A stretch of DNA of 64,000 nt, from contig JAVKMO010000016.1 in assembly GCA_031539345.1 (NCBI GenBank), forward strand, positions 1-64,000, in the 5' to 3' direction. Origin of the DNA: JAVKMO01 sp031539345 (GTDB lineage: Bacteria > Bacteroidota > Bacteroidia > Chitinophagales > Chitinophagaceae). Shown in pieces: positions 1 through 8,783 of the stretch. Each line of letters opens with the position of its first letter. Position 1 is the first letter of the stretch. A model generated the notes under the pieces. The model searched no databases, was not told the origin of the DNA, and saw only the letters and a program-made list of their open reading frames with translations. Both the position numbers and the translations under genes were made by a program.

Positions 1-531
1 AATGTTGTTTACTAAGGTATCTCTGAAGCCTTGTGTATTGTCATTGACTGAATTTGCAATAGCTCTCGTTAAACTATCTCTTTGTGGTGTTGCAGTTGCG
101 TTTGATGTTGTAATCATGCCTGCTGGTGCAATGCTGTTTACGCTTCTTCTTCTCAAAATACAAGTTGTTGGCTCGATAGTTACAATACTATCAGTAGGTG
201 CCCCTCCTTGTAATCCCATAAAAGCTAAAGTATTCGCAACTGTTGTTGTGATACTTGTTGGTTGGTTTAAACTTCCACCCCAAAGAATTGAATCTCCGTT
301 TACTCCTTTGTTTAAGCCATTGCCTAATTTTACATTTCTTGCCGCCGCACTCGCTACGCTGTCTTTTAATGGACTTGTTGATGTTGCTCTTGCAATGTTA
401 TTCACTAAAGTATCTCTTAATCCTTGTGTATTTTGATTGATTGATATTGCTTCTGCTCTCGCCAAACTATCTCTTTGTGGCGTTGCAGTTGCGTTGCTTG
501 TTGTAATCATGCCTGCTGGTGCAATGCTGTT
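1..531. repeat. Direct repeat, 393-bp spacing, inside the repeat protein gene
   Basis: Bases 2-138 recur at about 395-531. The best-matched stretch is 71-138 against 464-531, which differs at only a few positions. The spacing of 393 bp is 131 codons, so the repeat is in frame and encodes the repeated protein module. Further copies may lie left of the window. Confidence 0.75.
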
Positions 532-837
532 AGCACTTCTTCTTTTCAATTTGCCTGTAGCGTCAATCGTTACAATGCTGTCTGTTGTTGCTCCAGAAGG
601 AAGCACAGAAATAATAACCCCCCCCACGCTATCTATAGTTAGCCGCTTGGTATTATTTGTACTAAACTGGACCGCCTTATTATTGACGTTTTTTATTTCA
701 ACATCGCCTTGTTTGTTTGTTCCAGCTCGAAAGCCATCTGTAACTTGGGCAGACAATACCATGAAATTTCCCAAAAGGAAAGATGCAACAAAACAAATTT
801 GTCGTAGTAGTTTCGCGGTTGATAGGGGAGTGTTCAT
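1..837 (-). CDS. Secreted repeat protein, N-terminal part (cut by window edge), tail-fibre/adhesin-like
   Basis: The minus strand is open from an ATG at 837 to the window border, giving 279 residues with no stop, so the gene continues outside the window. Residues 12-30 form a hydrophobic signal peptide ending in LSAQ. A roughly 130-residue unit occurs twice: TDSIVTI at 85 and 215, NSIAPAGMITTSNATATP at 103 and 234, and DTLVNNI at 142 and 273. The low-complexity composition, rich in Asn, Thr, Ser and Ala, resembles Bacteroidota surface or tail-fibre-domain proteins, whose catalytic or anchoring domain is C-terminal and not visible here. The plus-strand reading frames over this region are its shadows. 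Being a coding sequence is well supported; the function is a guess. Confidence 0.8.
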   Translation of the reverse strand, partial: MNTPLSTAKLLRQICFVASFLLGNFMVLSAQVTDGFRAGTNKQGDVEIKNVNNKAVQFSTNNTKRLTIDSVGGVIISVLPSGATTDSIVTIDATGKLKRRSANSIAPAGMITTSNATATPQRDSLARAEAISINQNTQGLRDTLVNNIARATSTSPLKDSVASAAARNVKLGNGLNKGVNGDSILWGGSLNQPTSITTTVANTLAFMGLQGGAPTDSIVTIEPTTCILRRRSVNSIAPAGMITTSNATATPQRDSLTRAIANSVNDNTQGFRDTLVNNI

Positions 838-1236
838 TTTGAATTGGGTTTTAATGTAACGAATGATGTTAACTTGAAAAAAAATTGTTTGCGATAGTCG
901 CAGAATAAAAAAACGCATTGATTGATAAAACTAAAAGTATAAAAAAACAAATTGGTTTTTTTCTGAAAGGCTTTGTGAGAGCAGGTTTTACGGAATTATA
1001 CACACGCTGTTATTTTCTTCTTCCACACTTTAATTTCAGAAACAAGTGAGCGAATGTAAATAAGCCTTTTTATTTTGACCTTAATTTTGTGTTAAAGTGT
1101 TTTTTGTAAAACCCCAAAGTCTTTTTTAGCGTTAAGTTGTGTTCTCAAAATTAGACCAATTTTATGATGTGTTGAATACTAAAAAAGCAGAATTTTACAA
1201 ATTGACTTTTACGGATACATTCGCCGAAAAAAAAAG
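838..1236. other. Intergenic region between divergent genes
   Basis: This 399-bp AT-rich gap separates the start of the minus-strand repeat protein from korA. It must carry both promoters, but I cannot pick a Bacteroidota-type -33/-7 pair with confidence. I see no RNA gene, no credible small ORF and no strong hairpin. Confidence 0.5.
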
Positions 1237-3087
1237 ATGAATTCAATCCCCTTTCAAGAAATAGAAAAAGTCATTATTAAATTTGCTGGCGATTCTGGCG
1301 ACGGAATGCAATTAACTGGCACTCAATTTACGAACAATTCAGCTTTATTGGGATTAGACATTGCTACCTTTCCTGATTTTCCAGCAGAAATACGTGCTCC
1401 GCAAGGCACTTTACACGGCGTGAGCGGTTTTCAAGTACACTTTTCATCACAAGAGGTACATACGCCTGGCGACAGTTTAGATGTTTTGGTTGCGATGAAT
1501 GCCGCGGCATTGAAAACAAGTTTGCCTTTTGTGAAAAAAAATGGCATTTTAATTGTCAATAGGGACGGCTTTGATGATAAAAACTTGCGTTTGGCGAATT
1601 TTGCCGAAGGCGACAATCCTTTACATACGATTGACAAGAGTATTTATACCGTCATCGAAATGCCCATTAACAAACTTACTCGCGAAGCACTACAAGACTT
1701 TAAAATTACAACGAAAGAAAAAGATCGTGCCAAAAATATGTTTGTATTAGGCGTTTTGTATTGGATTTACAGCCGCGATATGGCGAGTACAGAGGCTTAT
1801 TTACAAAGCAAATTTGGCAAATCTGATGACCTTTTACAAAGCAATTTAAAAGCCCTTCATAGTGGTTATCATTATGCAGAAACGACAGAACTGTTTAGCC
1901 ATCGCTACAGCGTAAAAAAAGCAACAATGAAGCCTGGTTTGTATCGGTCAATTACAGGAAATAGTGCCTTAGCTTATGGATTGATTGCGGCAGCAGACAA
2001 TATTCAACTGCCCTTATTCTTAGGTTCTTATCCCATTACGCCTGCGTCAGACATTTTGCACGAGTTAAGTCAACACAAAAACTTTGGCGTAAAAACGTTT
2101 CAGGCAGAAGATGAAATTGCGGGCATTAGTGCAGCTATAGGTGCGAGTTATGGCGGGCATATCGGCATTACAACAACATCAGGTCCTGGCATGGCATTAA
2201 AAACAGAAGCCATGGGTTTGGCGGTCATGTTAGAAATTCCGTTGATTATTATCAATGTGCAAAGAGCAGGACCATCTACAGGCATGCCAACAAAAACAGA
2301 GCAAGCTGATTTATTACAAGCCTATTATGGCAGAAATGGCGAATGTCCTATGCCAGTATTATCCACTTCTACACCGAGTGATTGTTTTATGATGGCATAC
2401 GAAGCCGTTAGAATTGCTTTAGAACACGCCACGCCAGTGATTTTGTTAAGCGACGGATACATTGCCAACGGTTCTGAACCATGGAAAATTCCTGACACAA
2501 CAAAAGATTTACAACAAATTCAATTCGCTTTTAAAATCGCTTTAGAAAAAGACGAAAAACAATATTTACCCTACAGCCGCGATGAAAAATTAGTTCGTCC
2601 AATTGTTATTCCTGGTACGCCAAATTTACAATATAGAATTGGCGGATTAGAAAAGCAGCACAATACTGGCAATATCAGTTATGATGCGGACAACCACGAA
2701 AAAATGGTTTTGCTTAGACAAGCAAAAATTGACCGTATTGCGGATTATATTCCTTTACAACAAATTGCTTGCGGACACGCCGAGGCGGATACGCTAATTG
2801 TTGGTTGGGGTTCTACTTATGGGGTTATTCGCGAGGTGGTGGAAGCATTAAGCAAAAATGGAAAAAAAATTGCCCAAGCCCATATTCATTATTTACGTCC
2901 TTTTCCAAAAAATTTAGGTGAACTATTGCGTCAATACAAAAAAATCATTGTACCCGAAATTAACAACGGACAACTGATTAAAATTTTGAGAGACGCTTAT
3001 TTTATTGATGCTATTCCTTACAACAAAATCAAAGGATCACCAATTACCAGTCAAGAATTGACGACCTTTATTCTTTCACAACTCTAA
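1237..3087 (+). CDS. korA: 2-oxoacid:ferredoxin oxidoreductase, alpha subunit (gamma-alpha fusion)
   Basis: Product of 616 residues. It would oxidise 2-oxoglutarate or a related 2-oxoacid to the acyl-CoA with reduction of ferredoxin. The N-terminal gamma domain has GDSGDGMQLTG at about residues 18-28 and runs to about 190. The alpha (pyrimidine-binding) domain follows, with YPITPASD, the acidic QAEDEIAG and TTSGPGMALK. The C-terminal part (about 500-616) is the transketolase-C-like domain. The ATG start lies just after an A-rich stretch. The partner beta subunit (korB), which carries the thiamine diphosphate and Fe-S sites and is usually adjacent, is not here: the next gene, 9 bp on, is a cytochrome oxidase subunit. 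The substrate is inferred from the family only. Confidence 0.9.
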   Translation: MNSIPFQEIEKVIIKFAGDSGDGMQLTGTQFTNNSALLGLDIATFPDFPAEIRAPQGTLHGVSGFQVHFSSQEVHTPGDSLDVLVAMNAAALKTSLPFVKKNGILIVNRDGFDDKNLRLANFAEGDNPLHTIDKSIYTVIEMPINKLTREALQDFKITTKEKDRAKNMFVLGVLYWIYSRDMASTEAYLQSKFGKSDDLLQSNLKALHSGYHYAETTELFSHRYSVKKATMKPGLYRSITGNSALAYGLIAAADNIQLPLFLGSYPITPASDILHELSQHKNFGVKTFQAEDEIAGISAAIGASYGGHIGITTTSGPGMALKTEAMGLAVMLEIPLIIINVQRAGPSTGMPTKTEQADLLQAYYGRNGECPMPVLSTSTPSDCFMMAYEAVRIALEHATPVILLSDGYIANGSEPWKIPDTTKDLQQIQFAFKIALEKDEKQYLPYSRDEKLVRPIVIPGTPNLQYRIGGLEKQHNTGNISYDADNHEKMVLLRQAKIDRIADYIPLQQIACGHAEADTLIVGWGSTYGVIREVVEALSKNGKKIAQAHIHYLRPFPKNLGELLRQYKKIIVPEINNGQLIKILRDAYFIDAIPYNKIKGSPITSQELTTFILSQL

Positions 3088-3096
3088 ACTCTTTTC

Positions 3097-3648
3097 ATGC
3101 AAAAAAATAAAATACACCCTTACAAATTTTCAATGTGGATAGGCATTGCGAGTATGAGTATGTTTTTTGCTGGTCTAACGAGTGCGTATATTGTTCGCAA
3201 CAGTCAAGCAAAATGGACAGACGTTAAAGCACCAACACTATTTTTATTTTCAACAGTACTCATTTTATTGTCGAGTGTTTGTTTGCATTGGTCTATTCGA
3301 CAATTTAAACAAAGAGAAATTAGTCGCTATCGCAAGTTCTTTTTTTCTGCCCTCGTATTGGGCATTGCCTTTTTAGTCTGTCAAGTGATTGCCTTTTCGC
3401 AACTCATTCAAAACGGCATTCTACTCAATGGCAATGTTGCGGGTTCTTTTATTTATGTTATTGCTGGCACACACGCTGCTCACGTGCTTGGAGGCGTCAT
3501 TGCACTCATTTGGGTGTATATTCGTTACACACAAAAACAAATGGTTATTTACTCCCCCATCGGCTTAGAAGTGGCGGCTCTTTACTGGCATTTTGTAGAT
3601 TTTTTATGGCTGTATTTAGTTGTGTTTTATCTCCTTATGCGACACTAA
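3097..3648 (+). CDS. Cytochrome c oxidase subunit III-like membrane protein
   Basis: Product of 183 residues with five predicted membrane segments (about 11-31, 46-64, 83-103, 117-139, 157-180). Segment four has GTHAAHVLGG and segment five has ALYWHFVDFLWLY, both hallmarks of the haem-copper oxidase subunit III family. It is a short form without the first two helices of the long seven-helix type. It lies 9 bp after korA on the same strand and may be cotranscribed. It probably stabilises or assembles a terminal oxidase; the catalytic subunits are not in the window. Confidence 0.85.
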   Translation: MQKNKIHPYKFSMWIGIASMSMFFAGLTSAYIVRNSQAKWTDVKAPTLFLFSTVLILLSSVCLHWSIRQFKQREISRYRKFFFSALVLGIAFLVCQVIAFSQLIQNGILLNGNVAGSFIYVIAGTHAAHVLGGVIALIWVYIRYTQKQMVIYSPIGLEVAALYWHFVDFLWLYLVVFYLLMRH

Positions 3649-3960
3649 GTTTGAGTGTCCATTTTTGTCTTCATCAATTTTATTGCACCACACAATTCAA
3701 ATTATTGCCTCACAAACTTTACACAATATCTCCAAAAACATTTTGGTCTCCAACCAAACACCCTGATTGATATTCGTTGTGGCGCTCCGTTCATCGTCTG
3801 CCTTACTATGAATCTTTCAATTCACAGTTGTAGTAATTACTAATTTGTTAAGTGCCTTGTTGAAGAATTTTAACCACCCTAATATCCTACCTGTAATCGT
3901 TCAGACAATTTTAAAGCATAAAAACAGTGCGTGGTCAAATCCCCCGAAGAGAACGCCACC
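3649..3960. other. Intergenic gap between convergent genes
   Basis: About 310 bp lie between the oxidase subunit and the minus-strand barrel gene. The plus strand carries a GTG-started 62-codon frame (3655-3843) that I do not recognise. I see no T-tailed hairpin and no RNA gene. Confidence 0.4.
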
Positions 3961-4527
3961 TTACAAATGAATGCCAAAAGAAACAGATAATGCAAGCGAT
4001 TGAGAAAATTTATTTGTCTTCCCACGAGCATCAACATGATACACCGAAGGCGTATAAAAAATAGCACCGCTATAAATATCCAAAGTCCAGTACTTGTCTA
4101 AGCGCCATTGATACCCCACAAGCATGGACGTTTTAATGGCATGATATGTAGTAGAAATATTTTTATAGTCATCTCTAAAATATTCATACGCGACAGAAGG
4201 TCCTACATAAAACCCAAAAGGTGCTTGCTTTTTATGTTGATGAAACAGAAAATATTTTAAACCTTGCCTACAATTTATAGAAGTATAAACATAGCTATCC
4301 TTTGGTTGATTAGGAGCACTCGGAATATAAGAGATATTTGTTTCTAAAGAAAATTTCGTATTTAAAACCCTTTCATAAAAAACATCTAAGCCTAAAACAA
4401 CAATATAAAAAGGGTTAAGTTTAAACACATTTTTCTTGACACTTTGGGTACTATCATGGTTAGACATTCCCCAAATAGGAATAGAAATGCCGATGAAAAC
4501 AAACAAAATGCAGATTGGCTTTTTCAA
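3961..4527 (-). CDS. DUF3575-like outer-membrane beta-barrel protein
   Basis: Product of 188 residues. The start is a TTG at 4527 that gives a normal signal peptide (KKPICILFVFIGISIPIWG); no ATG precedes this segment in frame. The rest alternates amphipathic strands: GLDVFYERVLNTKFSLE, GLKYFLF, FGFYVGPSVAYEYF, MLVGYQWRLDKYWTLDIYSG, and a C-terminal strand ending in FGIHL as expected for a BamA-recognised barrel. The GFYVGP segment and layout match DUF3575 proteins of Bacteroidota, whose job is unknown. It follows two unknown genes on the same strand, with an 87-bp gap. Confidence 0.7.
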   Translation of the reverse strand: MKKPICILFVFIGISIPIWGMSNHDSTQSVKKNVFKLNPFYIVVLGLDVFYERVLNTKFSLETNISYIPSAPNQPKDSYVYTSINCRQGLKYFLFHQHKKQAPFGFYVGPSVAYEYFRDDYKNISTTYHAIKTSMLVGYQWRLDKYWTLDIYSGAIFYTPSVYHVDARGKTNKFSQSLALSVSFGIHL

Positions 4528-4614
4528 GTGAGCAAGATTAAAAAACAGGAAAATTAGTGCGTATTTACAGCGTTGGATAGATTAAAAAGTATCTCAGTTA
4601 AGCCTCTGTTTAAG

Positions 4615-5193
4615 TTATCTATCCGCTTCACACTTTGGAAAACAAACTGCGAAGCTAGTAACATCTCCGTATTCATTTAAACAATTAGTACATAATTTAT
4701 CATATGCATAACACAAATAATTAGCATAATAACAATACCCATCATAAGAGCCACAACAACCGTGAGACCGACCTGTAAAACGAGGCGAAAGCTCGTCTAC
4801 ATAAGGCTGCACCTCAGAAATTCCAGCAAACTCTTGTTTTACGATAGGAATAGCAATTGCTTCCACCTGTGGTCTAAAATCCATCGCAAAAGTGATTCCG
4901 GCACGAATGGATAGATCTGTGGAGTATGTAAATAAAGAGATGCCATTTTTTGAAGGAGTTAAAATTTTTGTAGTTATAGTATCCGGAGTGCGAATGTATT
5001 GAAGAACTTTGGTGTATATTTTTTTAGGAATATAATGTTCTAATATATCAATAGCCGCAATGCGAGATTTATTTATATGCTTTAAATATGATGCGAAATT
5101 TAGGGCTTGGGTATTATTTTTAAAGGAGTCTATATAGTCACGAGAATTTACGATTTTTTTCAATTCGACAACATTCAGTGTATCATCCTCCAT
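4615..5193 (-). CDS. Unknown protein with an eight-cysteine C-terminal module
   Basis: Product of 192 residues from an ATG at 5193. I do not recognise the first 140 residues. The C-terminal segment holds Cys146, 147, 154, 161, 168, 171, 184 and 188; four of them (147, 154, 161, 168) are spaced exactly seven apart. It has no signal peptide of its own. It lies in the same reading frame as the upstream 257-codon ORF, separated from it by TAG and three codons, so it may be the C-terminal half of one interrupted secreted protein. The cysteine cluster could be disulfide-rich or metal-binding; nothing in the sequence decides this. Confidence 0.6.
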   Translation of the reverse strand: MEDDTLNVVELKKIVNSRDYIDSFKNNTQALNFASYLKHINKSRIAAIDILEHYIPKKIYTKVLQYIRTPDTITTKILTPSKNGISLFTYSTDLSIRAGITFAMDFRPQVEAIAIPIVKQEFAGISEVQPYVDELSPRFTGRSHGCCGSYDGYCYYANYLCYAYDKLCTNCLNEYGDVTSFAVCFPKCEADR

Positions 5194-5202
5194 ACAGATG
5201 AA

Positions 5203-5976
5203 CTAATTTTTATCAACCAAATAACCCATATGGGTTGTGCATTCGCAAGAGTTCCCAAATTCCTTTGATCTGATGGAGGTTGCAATAATCGCCATATAAT
5301 AAGAAGTAGAATTTGCAAGCAATGCGTTATAGTTGTTATTTACCTTAGCTCTTGTTTTGTCAAAAAAAAGTTGCATTTCAGCATAGATAGATTTGAGTTG
5401 AGCAATACTTAATTGATTGTTTTCAGAAAAGTGTTTTGATAAAGCAATAATTTTATCTGCTTGGTATAACTTATAGTGTTTTTGCGACACATTTACCTCA
5501 TCGCCTAAATTACAAATCAACCTTTTATCTTTTCCAAAAATGTTAATTTTTGACTCAATAACACTTTTTGTATTTTCTACATTTAGCGAAAAAGCAAACC
5601 TGTTTATACTTTTTGAATAAGACAACTGATTAGACTCTAATTTAAATACATTGTCTTCCTGTGTATGAAATTCAGGAATGATAAAAAATCCCTTATTGCA
5701 TTGACAAAAGAACAAAACTAACACTAGGTAGAAAAATGGGCAGGTTTTAATATGCAAAAAACTATCCAATAAAAACTTTGAATTAACTTGTTCGGCTAAT
5801 TTTTTAGTTGTGTTGTGCCGTGGCGGAGTAGGTGGAATTTTCTTTTCATAATGCGGCGTTTTAAATTGTGAAAAAGAACTTTGATATTGTAAACGTAAAA
5901 AAGAAATTGTAGAATAGAAAAAAATTTTCTGCCAAATTTTTTCTTCGTACTGCCACTTAAAAGTACACTCTTCCAT
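5203..5976 (-). CDS. Unknown exported protein or lipoprotein
   Basis: Open from an ATG at 5976 (257 residues), but the first 70 residues look non-coding (for instance PPTPPRH). A TTG at 5757 would give 184 residues starting HIKTCPFFYLVLVLFFCQCN, a convincing lipoprotein-type signal, so I favour that start. The remainder is hydrophilic with no recognisable domain and ends in a CECTTHMG segment. The stop is a single in-frame TAG nine bases before the next ORF, so the two may be one gene broken by a nonsense change. A tandem pair of exported unknowns is the alternative. Confidence 0.5.
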   Translation of the reverse strand: MEECTFKWQYEEKIWQKIFFYSTISFLRLQYQSSFSQFKTPHYEKKIPPTPPRHNTTKKLAEQVNSKFLLDSFLHIKTCPFFYLVLVLFFCQCNKGFFIIPEFHTQEDNVFKLESNQLSYSKSINRFAFSLNVENTKSVIESKINIFGKDKRLICNLGDEVNVSQKHYKLYQADKIIALSKHFSENNQLSIAQLKSIYAEMQLFFDKTRAKVNNNYNALLANSTSYYMAIIATSIRSKEFGNSCECTTHMGYLVDKN

Positions 5977-6163
5977 CAGCCTCGGCTGTTCTTCATTTGT
6001 AAAATACCGCTCCTAATTTTTGAATGGTTGTTGTGTTGATGTTTTATCCTTTGGGTGGAAGCTTATTTTAGGACAACACAAACTTTTACTTAGTTTAAAA
6101 TATATCCTTTATCTGTTTAATTTTTATGCCCCAAAAAAATTAGTATCGCACTCATTTTTTTAT

Positions 6164-7819
6164 ATGAACATTTCCATTGCACAACAAAATTATCACGTCG
6201 GCAACCTTGCCTACAATACAGAAAAAATAATTGCGGCTATTGTAGACGCAAAAAAACAAAAAACGGATCTGCTGATTTTTTCAGAACTTGCGGTATGTGG
6301 CTATCCGCCTCACGACAAAATCTTTGCACGTGATTTTTTTGTAACGCTTCAACAATATCTCAAAAAAATAATTGCTCAAACGGTTGGTATTACTATTGTT
6401 GTTGGTTTGCCACGACAAAGCAAAGACAAGAAAATATACAATAGTGCGGTCGTAATAAGCAACAAAAAAATCATTGCCACGACAGACAAAACTTTACTGC
6501 CAGAATATGATGTGTTTAATGAACGGCGATATTTTTCGCCTGCAGAGCAATGGCAAAGTGTTCGCATTAAAAACAAAAATTTTGCCATTACCATTTGTGA
6601 AGACATTTGGTTTGATGATAAAAAGTATGCGTTTTGTCCTTTACAAAAAATCACACAGACAAATAAAATTGATGCCATTGTCAATTTGTCGGCATCTCCT
6701 TTTGATACCGCACATTTGCAAGAACGTGTGCGTGTGCTGCAACAAAGTGTTGCAAAATACAAAGTGCCTATTTTTTATGCAAATGCCGTTGGTGCACAAA
6801 CAGATTTAATTTTTGACGGCAACAGCATGGTGATGAACAAACAAAGTCAAGTGATTTGTAAAGGAAAGCGTTTTGAAGAAGACCTCGTTCATGTTCAGTG
6901 GAATGAACTTGAAAGCACTAGCCCCATCACCGTCAATACAATGTCAAAAAAAACAAATTGTATCGGCAAGCTCACCGAACAAAAAGGCATAGAAAATATT
7001 TATCACGCACTTGTTTTGGGCATTAGAGATTATGTTACAAAAAGTGGTTTTCAAAAAGTTATTCTGGGTGCGTCTGGCGGCATTGATAGTGCAGTTGTGC
7101 AAGCCTTAGCAACCGCCGCTTTGGGAGAAAAAAATGTATTGGCAATTTTGATGCCTTCAAAATTTTCTTCTGAACATTCAATTGCTGATGCAAAAAAATT
7201 GTCCGAAAATTTAGGCAACGATTTTTTTATTGCCCCCATCAACAACGAATATGACAGCTTTTTAAACTCATTACAACCCCTTTTTAAACAGTCTAAATTT
7301 TCTGTGGCAGAAGAGAATATGCAAAGCCGCATTCGTGGCAATATGTTAATGACCATTGCCAACAAATACAATTATTTATTACTCAACACTTCTAACAAAA
7401 GCGAACTTGCTATGGGTTATGGCACACTGTATGGTGATATGGCTGGTGCGGTAAGCGTATTGGGTGATTTGTTTAAAACACAGGTGTTTGCCTTGGCACG
7501 ATTTATCAATGAAAAAAAAATCATCATCCCTAAAAATATTTTAACAAAAGCCCCTTCGGCAGAATTGCGTCCCAACCAAAAAGACAGCGACTCTTTGCCC
7601 GAATATGAAGTATTAGACGAGCTGTTGCATTATTTTATTCACGAGCAAAAGTCTTGCGAACAAATACAGAAAATGAAAAAATGGGACGACGCTTTAGTCG
7701 CAAAAACTTTTCGCACACTGCATCTCAACGAATACAAACGCTTTCAATTTTGCCCTATTTTACGGATTAGTAACAAGAGTTTTGGACGAGGCAGAAAAAT
7801 TGAAGTGGTTGGTTTTTAA
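6164..7819 (+). CDS. nadE: Glutamine-dependent NAD+ synthetase
   Basis: Product of 551 residues from the ATG at 6164. An upstream TTG at 6020 would add 48 residues before the conserved start MNISIAQQNYHVGN and is unlikely. The N-terminal carbon-nitrogen hydrolase domain supplies ammonia from glutamine, with the triad Glu41 (FSELAVCGYPP), Lys109 (TDKTLLPEY) and Cys145 (ITICEDIW). The C-terminal synthetase domain has the pyrophosphatase loop SGGIDS at 304-309. It makes NAD+ from deamido-NAD+, ATP and glutamine in the cytosol. The gene stands alone, convergent with yraN 6 bp away. Confidence 0.96.
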   Translation: MNISIAQQNYHVGNLAYNTEKIIAAIVDAKKQKTDLLIFSELAVCGYPPHDKIFARDFFVTLQQYLKKIIAQTVGITIVVGLPRQSKDKKIYNSAVVISNKKIIATTDKTLLPEYDVFNERRYFSPAEQWQSVRIKNKNFAITICEDIWFDDKKYAFCPLQKITQTNKIDAIVNLSASPFDTAHLQERVRVLQQSVAKYKVPIFYANAVGAQTDLIFDGNSMVMNKQSQVICKGKRFEEDLVHVQWNELESTSPITVNTMSKKTNCIGKLTEQKGIENIYHALVLGIRDYVTKSGFQKVILGASGGIDSAVVQALATAALGEKNVLAILMPSKFSSEHSIADAKKLSENLGNDFFIAPINNEYDSFLNSLQPLFKQSKFSVAEENMQSRIRGNMLMTIANKYNYLLLNTSNKSELAMGYGTLYGDMAGAVSVLGDLFKTQVFALARFINEKKIIIPKNILTKAPSAELRPNQKDSDSLPEYEVLDELLHYFIHEQKSCEQIQKMKKWDDALVAKTFRTLHLNEYKRFQFCPILRISNKSFGRGRKIEVVGF

Positions 7820-7825
7820 TTTTTA

Positions 7826-8185
7826 TCAGAAGATATCTTCCATAAAAACAAATTCCTCTTCTTGGGTTGGAGTTTTCATCACAATGCCAATTGCATCAAA
7901 CTGAATGCCCACAAAAGGAATTGTTGTCGTGTGCAAAAATTCATTTGCGGCTTGTTTAATATGTTGGATTTTTTCTCGTGTAATGGCTTCGATAGGTTCG
8001 CCAAACATTTTATGCTGTCGCGTTTTCACTTCTACAAAATGAAGCACGTTCTGTTTTAAAGCGATAATGTCTATTTCAAATTTTTGATGTCGATAATTTT
8101 TTTGGACAATTTCATAGCCTTGCTCTTGCAAAAATAACGCTGCCCTTTCTTCTCCAGATTGACCAATAACAAGACGATTATTCAT
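7826..8185 (-). CDS. yraN: YraN family endonuclease-like protein
   Basis: Product of 119 residues from the ATG at 8185. The longer frame back to 8302 lies inside trmH and is discarded. The UPF0102 (YraN) pattern is clear: GQSGEERAALFLQEQGY, then NYRHQKFEIDIIALK and LHFVEVKTR, the restriction-endonuclease-like core with the Asp and E-x-K residues. The cellular role of the family is not settled. The start overlaps the end of trmH by 8 bp, so the two are translationally coupled. Confidence 0.9.
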   Translation of the reverse strand: MNNRLVIGQSGEERAALFLQEQGYEIVQKNYRHQKFEIDIIALKQNVLHFVEVKTRQHKMFGEPIEAITREKIQHIKQAANEFLHTTTIPFVGIQFDAIGIVMKTPTQEEEFVFMEDIF

Positions 8186-8783
8186 TGGTTTCAGCAGATG
8201 ATAAATTGGGGTATGCCCATGTATGAAATAAACTTTTTTGTTCTGTAACAGGCAAGGGAATAATTTGTTTGGGCTGTTCTTGTTGTTGCCTAAATGCCTC
8301 ATAAATACTCACCGCACAAGCAACAGAAATATTGAGTGATTGAATCATTCCAATTTGAGGAATCAAAAAAGAACCATCGCATTGGGCTTTCAACTCATCG
8401 CTAATGCCCACCACTTCATTGCCAAAAATGAGCGCTGTTTTTTTTGTTAAATCAAGGTGATATAAATTTTGTGCTTGTGGGTCTAAATAAGCACAAAGCA
8501 AAATGTCAAAATGTTTTCTTAAAGCTTGCACACAAGTTGTTACCTCTGTAAATTGTTCTACACGCATCCACTTATTGGCACTGCTACTGCTACGATCACC
8601 AAATTTTTTGTGCTGGGGAATTTTTGTGTTGAGAATGTAAATACTGTGAATGCCAACAGCGTCGCAGCTTCTCATCACAGCGGCAATGTTGTGTGGGTCA
8701 TTTACATTTTCTAAAACCACCGTTGTGTTGCACTGTCTGTTTTGTAAGACTGTATTGATTTTGTCGAAACGTTCTGGGGTCAT
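8178..8783 (-). CDS. trmH: TrmH-type tRNA/rRNA 2'-O-ribose methyltransferase (SPOUT family)
   Basis: Product of 201 residues. The three SPOUT knot motifs are present: motif 1 in ENVNDPHNIAAVMRSCDAVGI (25-45), motif 2 in IFGNEVVGIS (119-128) and motif 3 in IPQIGMIQSLNISVACA (141-157). The N-terminal ERFDKINTVLQNRQ helix is characteristic of TrmH proper, which methylates G18 in the tRNA D-loop using S-adenosylmethionine. The start codon shares one base with the tyrA stop and the 3' end overlaps yraN, so tyrA-trmH-yraN form one operon. Position specificity is inferred. Confidence 0.88.
   Translation of the reverse strand: MTPERFDKINTVLQNRQCNTTVVLENVNDPHNIAAVMRSCDAVGIHSIYILNTKIPQHKKFGDRSSSSANKWMRVEQFTEVTTCVQALRKHFDILLCAYLDPQAQNLYHLDLTKKTALIFGNEVVGISDELKAQCDGSFLIPQIGMIQSLNISVACAVSIYEAFRQQQEQPKQIIPLPVTEQKSLFHTWAYPNLSSAETNE

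Noticed and set aside
2..859. Plus-strand open frames over the left edge
   Set aside because: They are antisense to a minus-strand frame with a signal peptide and repeats, which explains the sequence better.
3655..3843. GTG-started 62-codon plus-strand ORF in the gap after the oxidase subunit
   Set aside because: No recognisable motif and overlap with another open frame; nothing supports translation.
6020..6163. TTG extension of the NAD synthetase by 48 residues
   Set aside because: The family starts at the internal MNISIAQQ, and the extension has no homology pattern.
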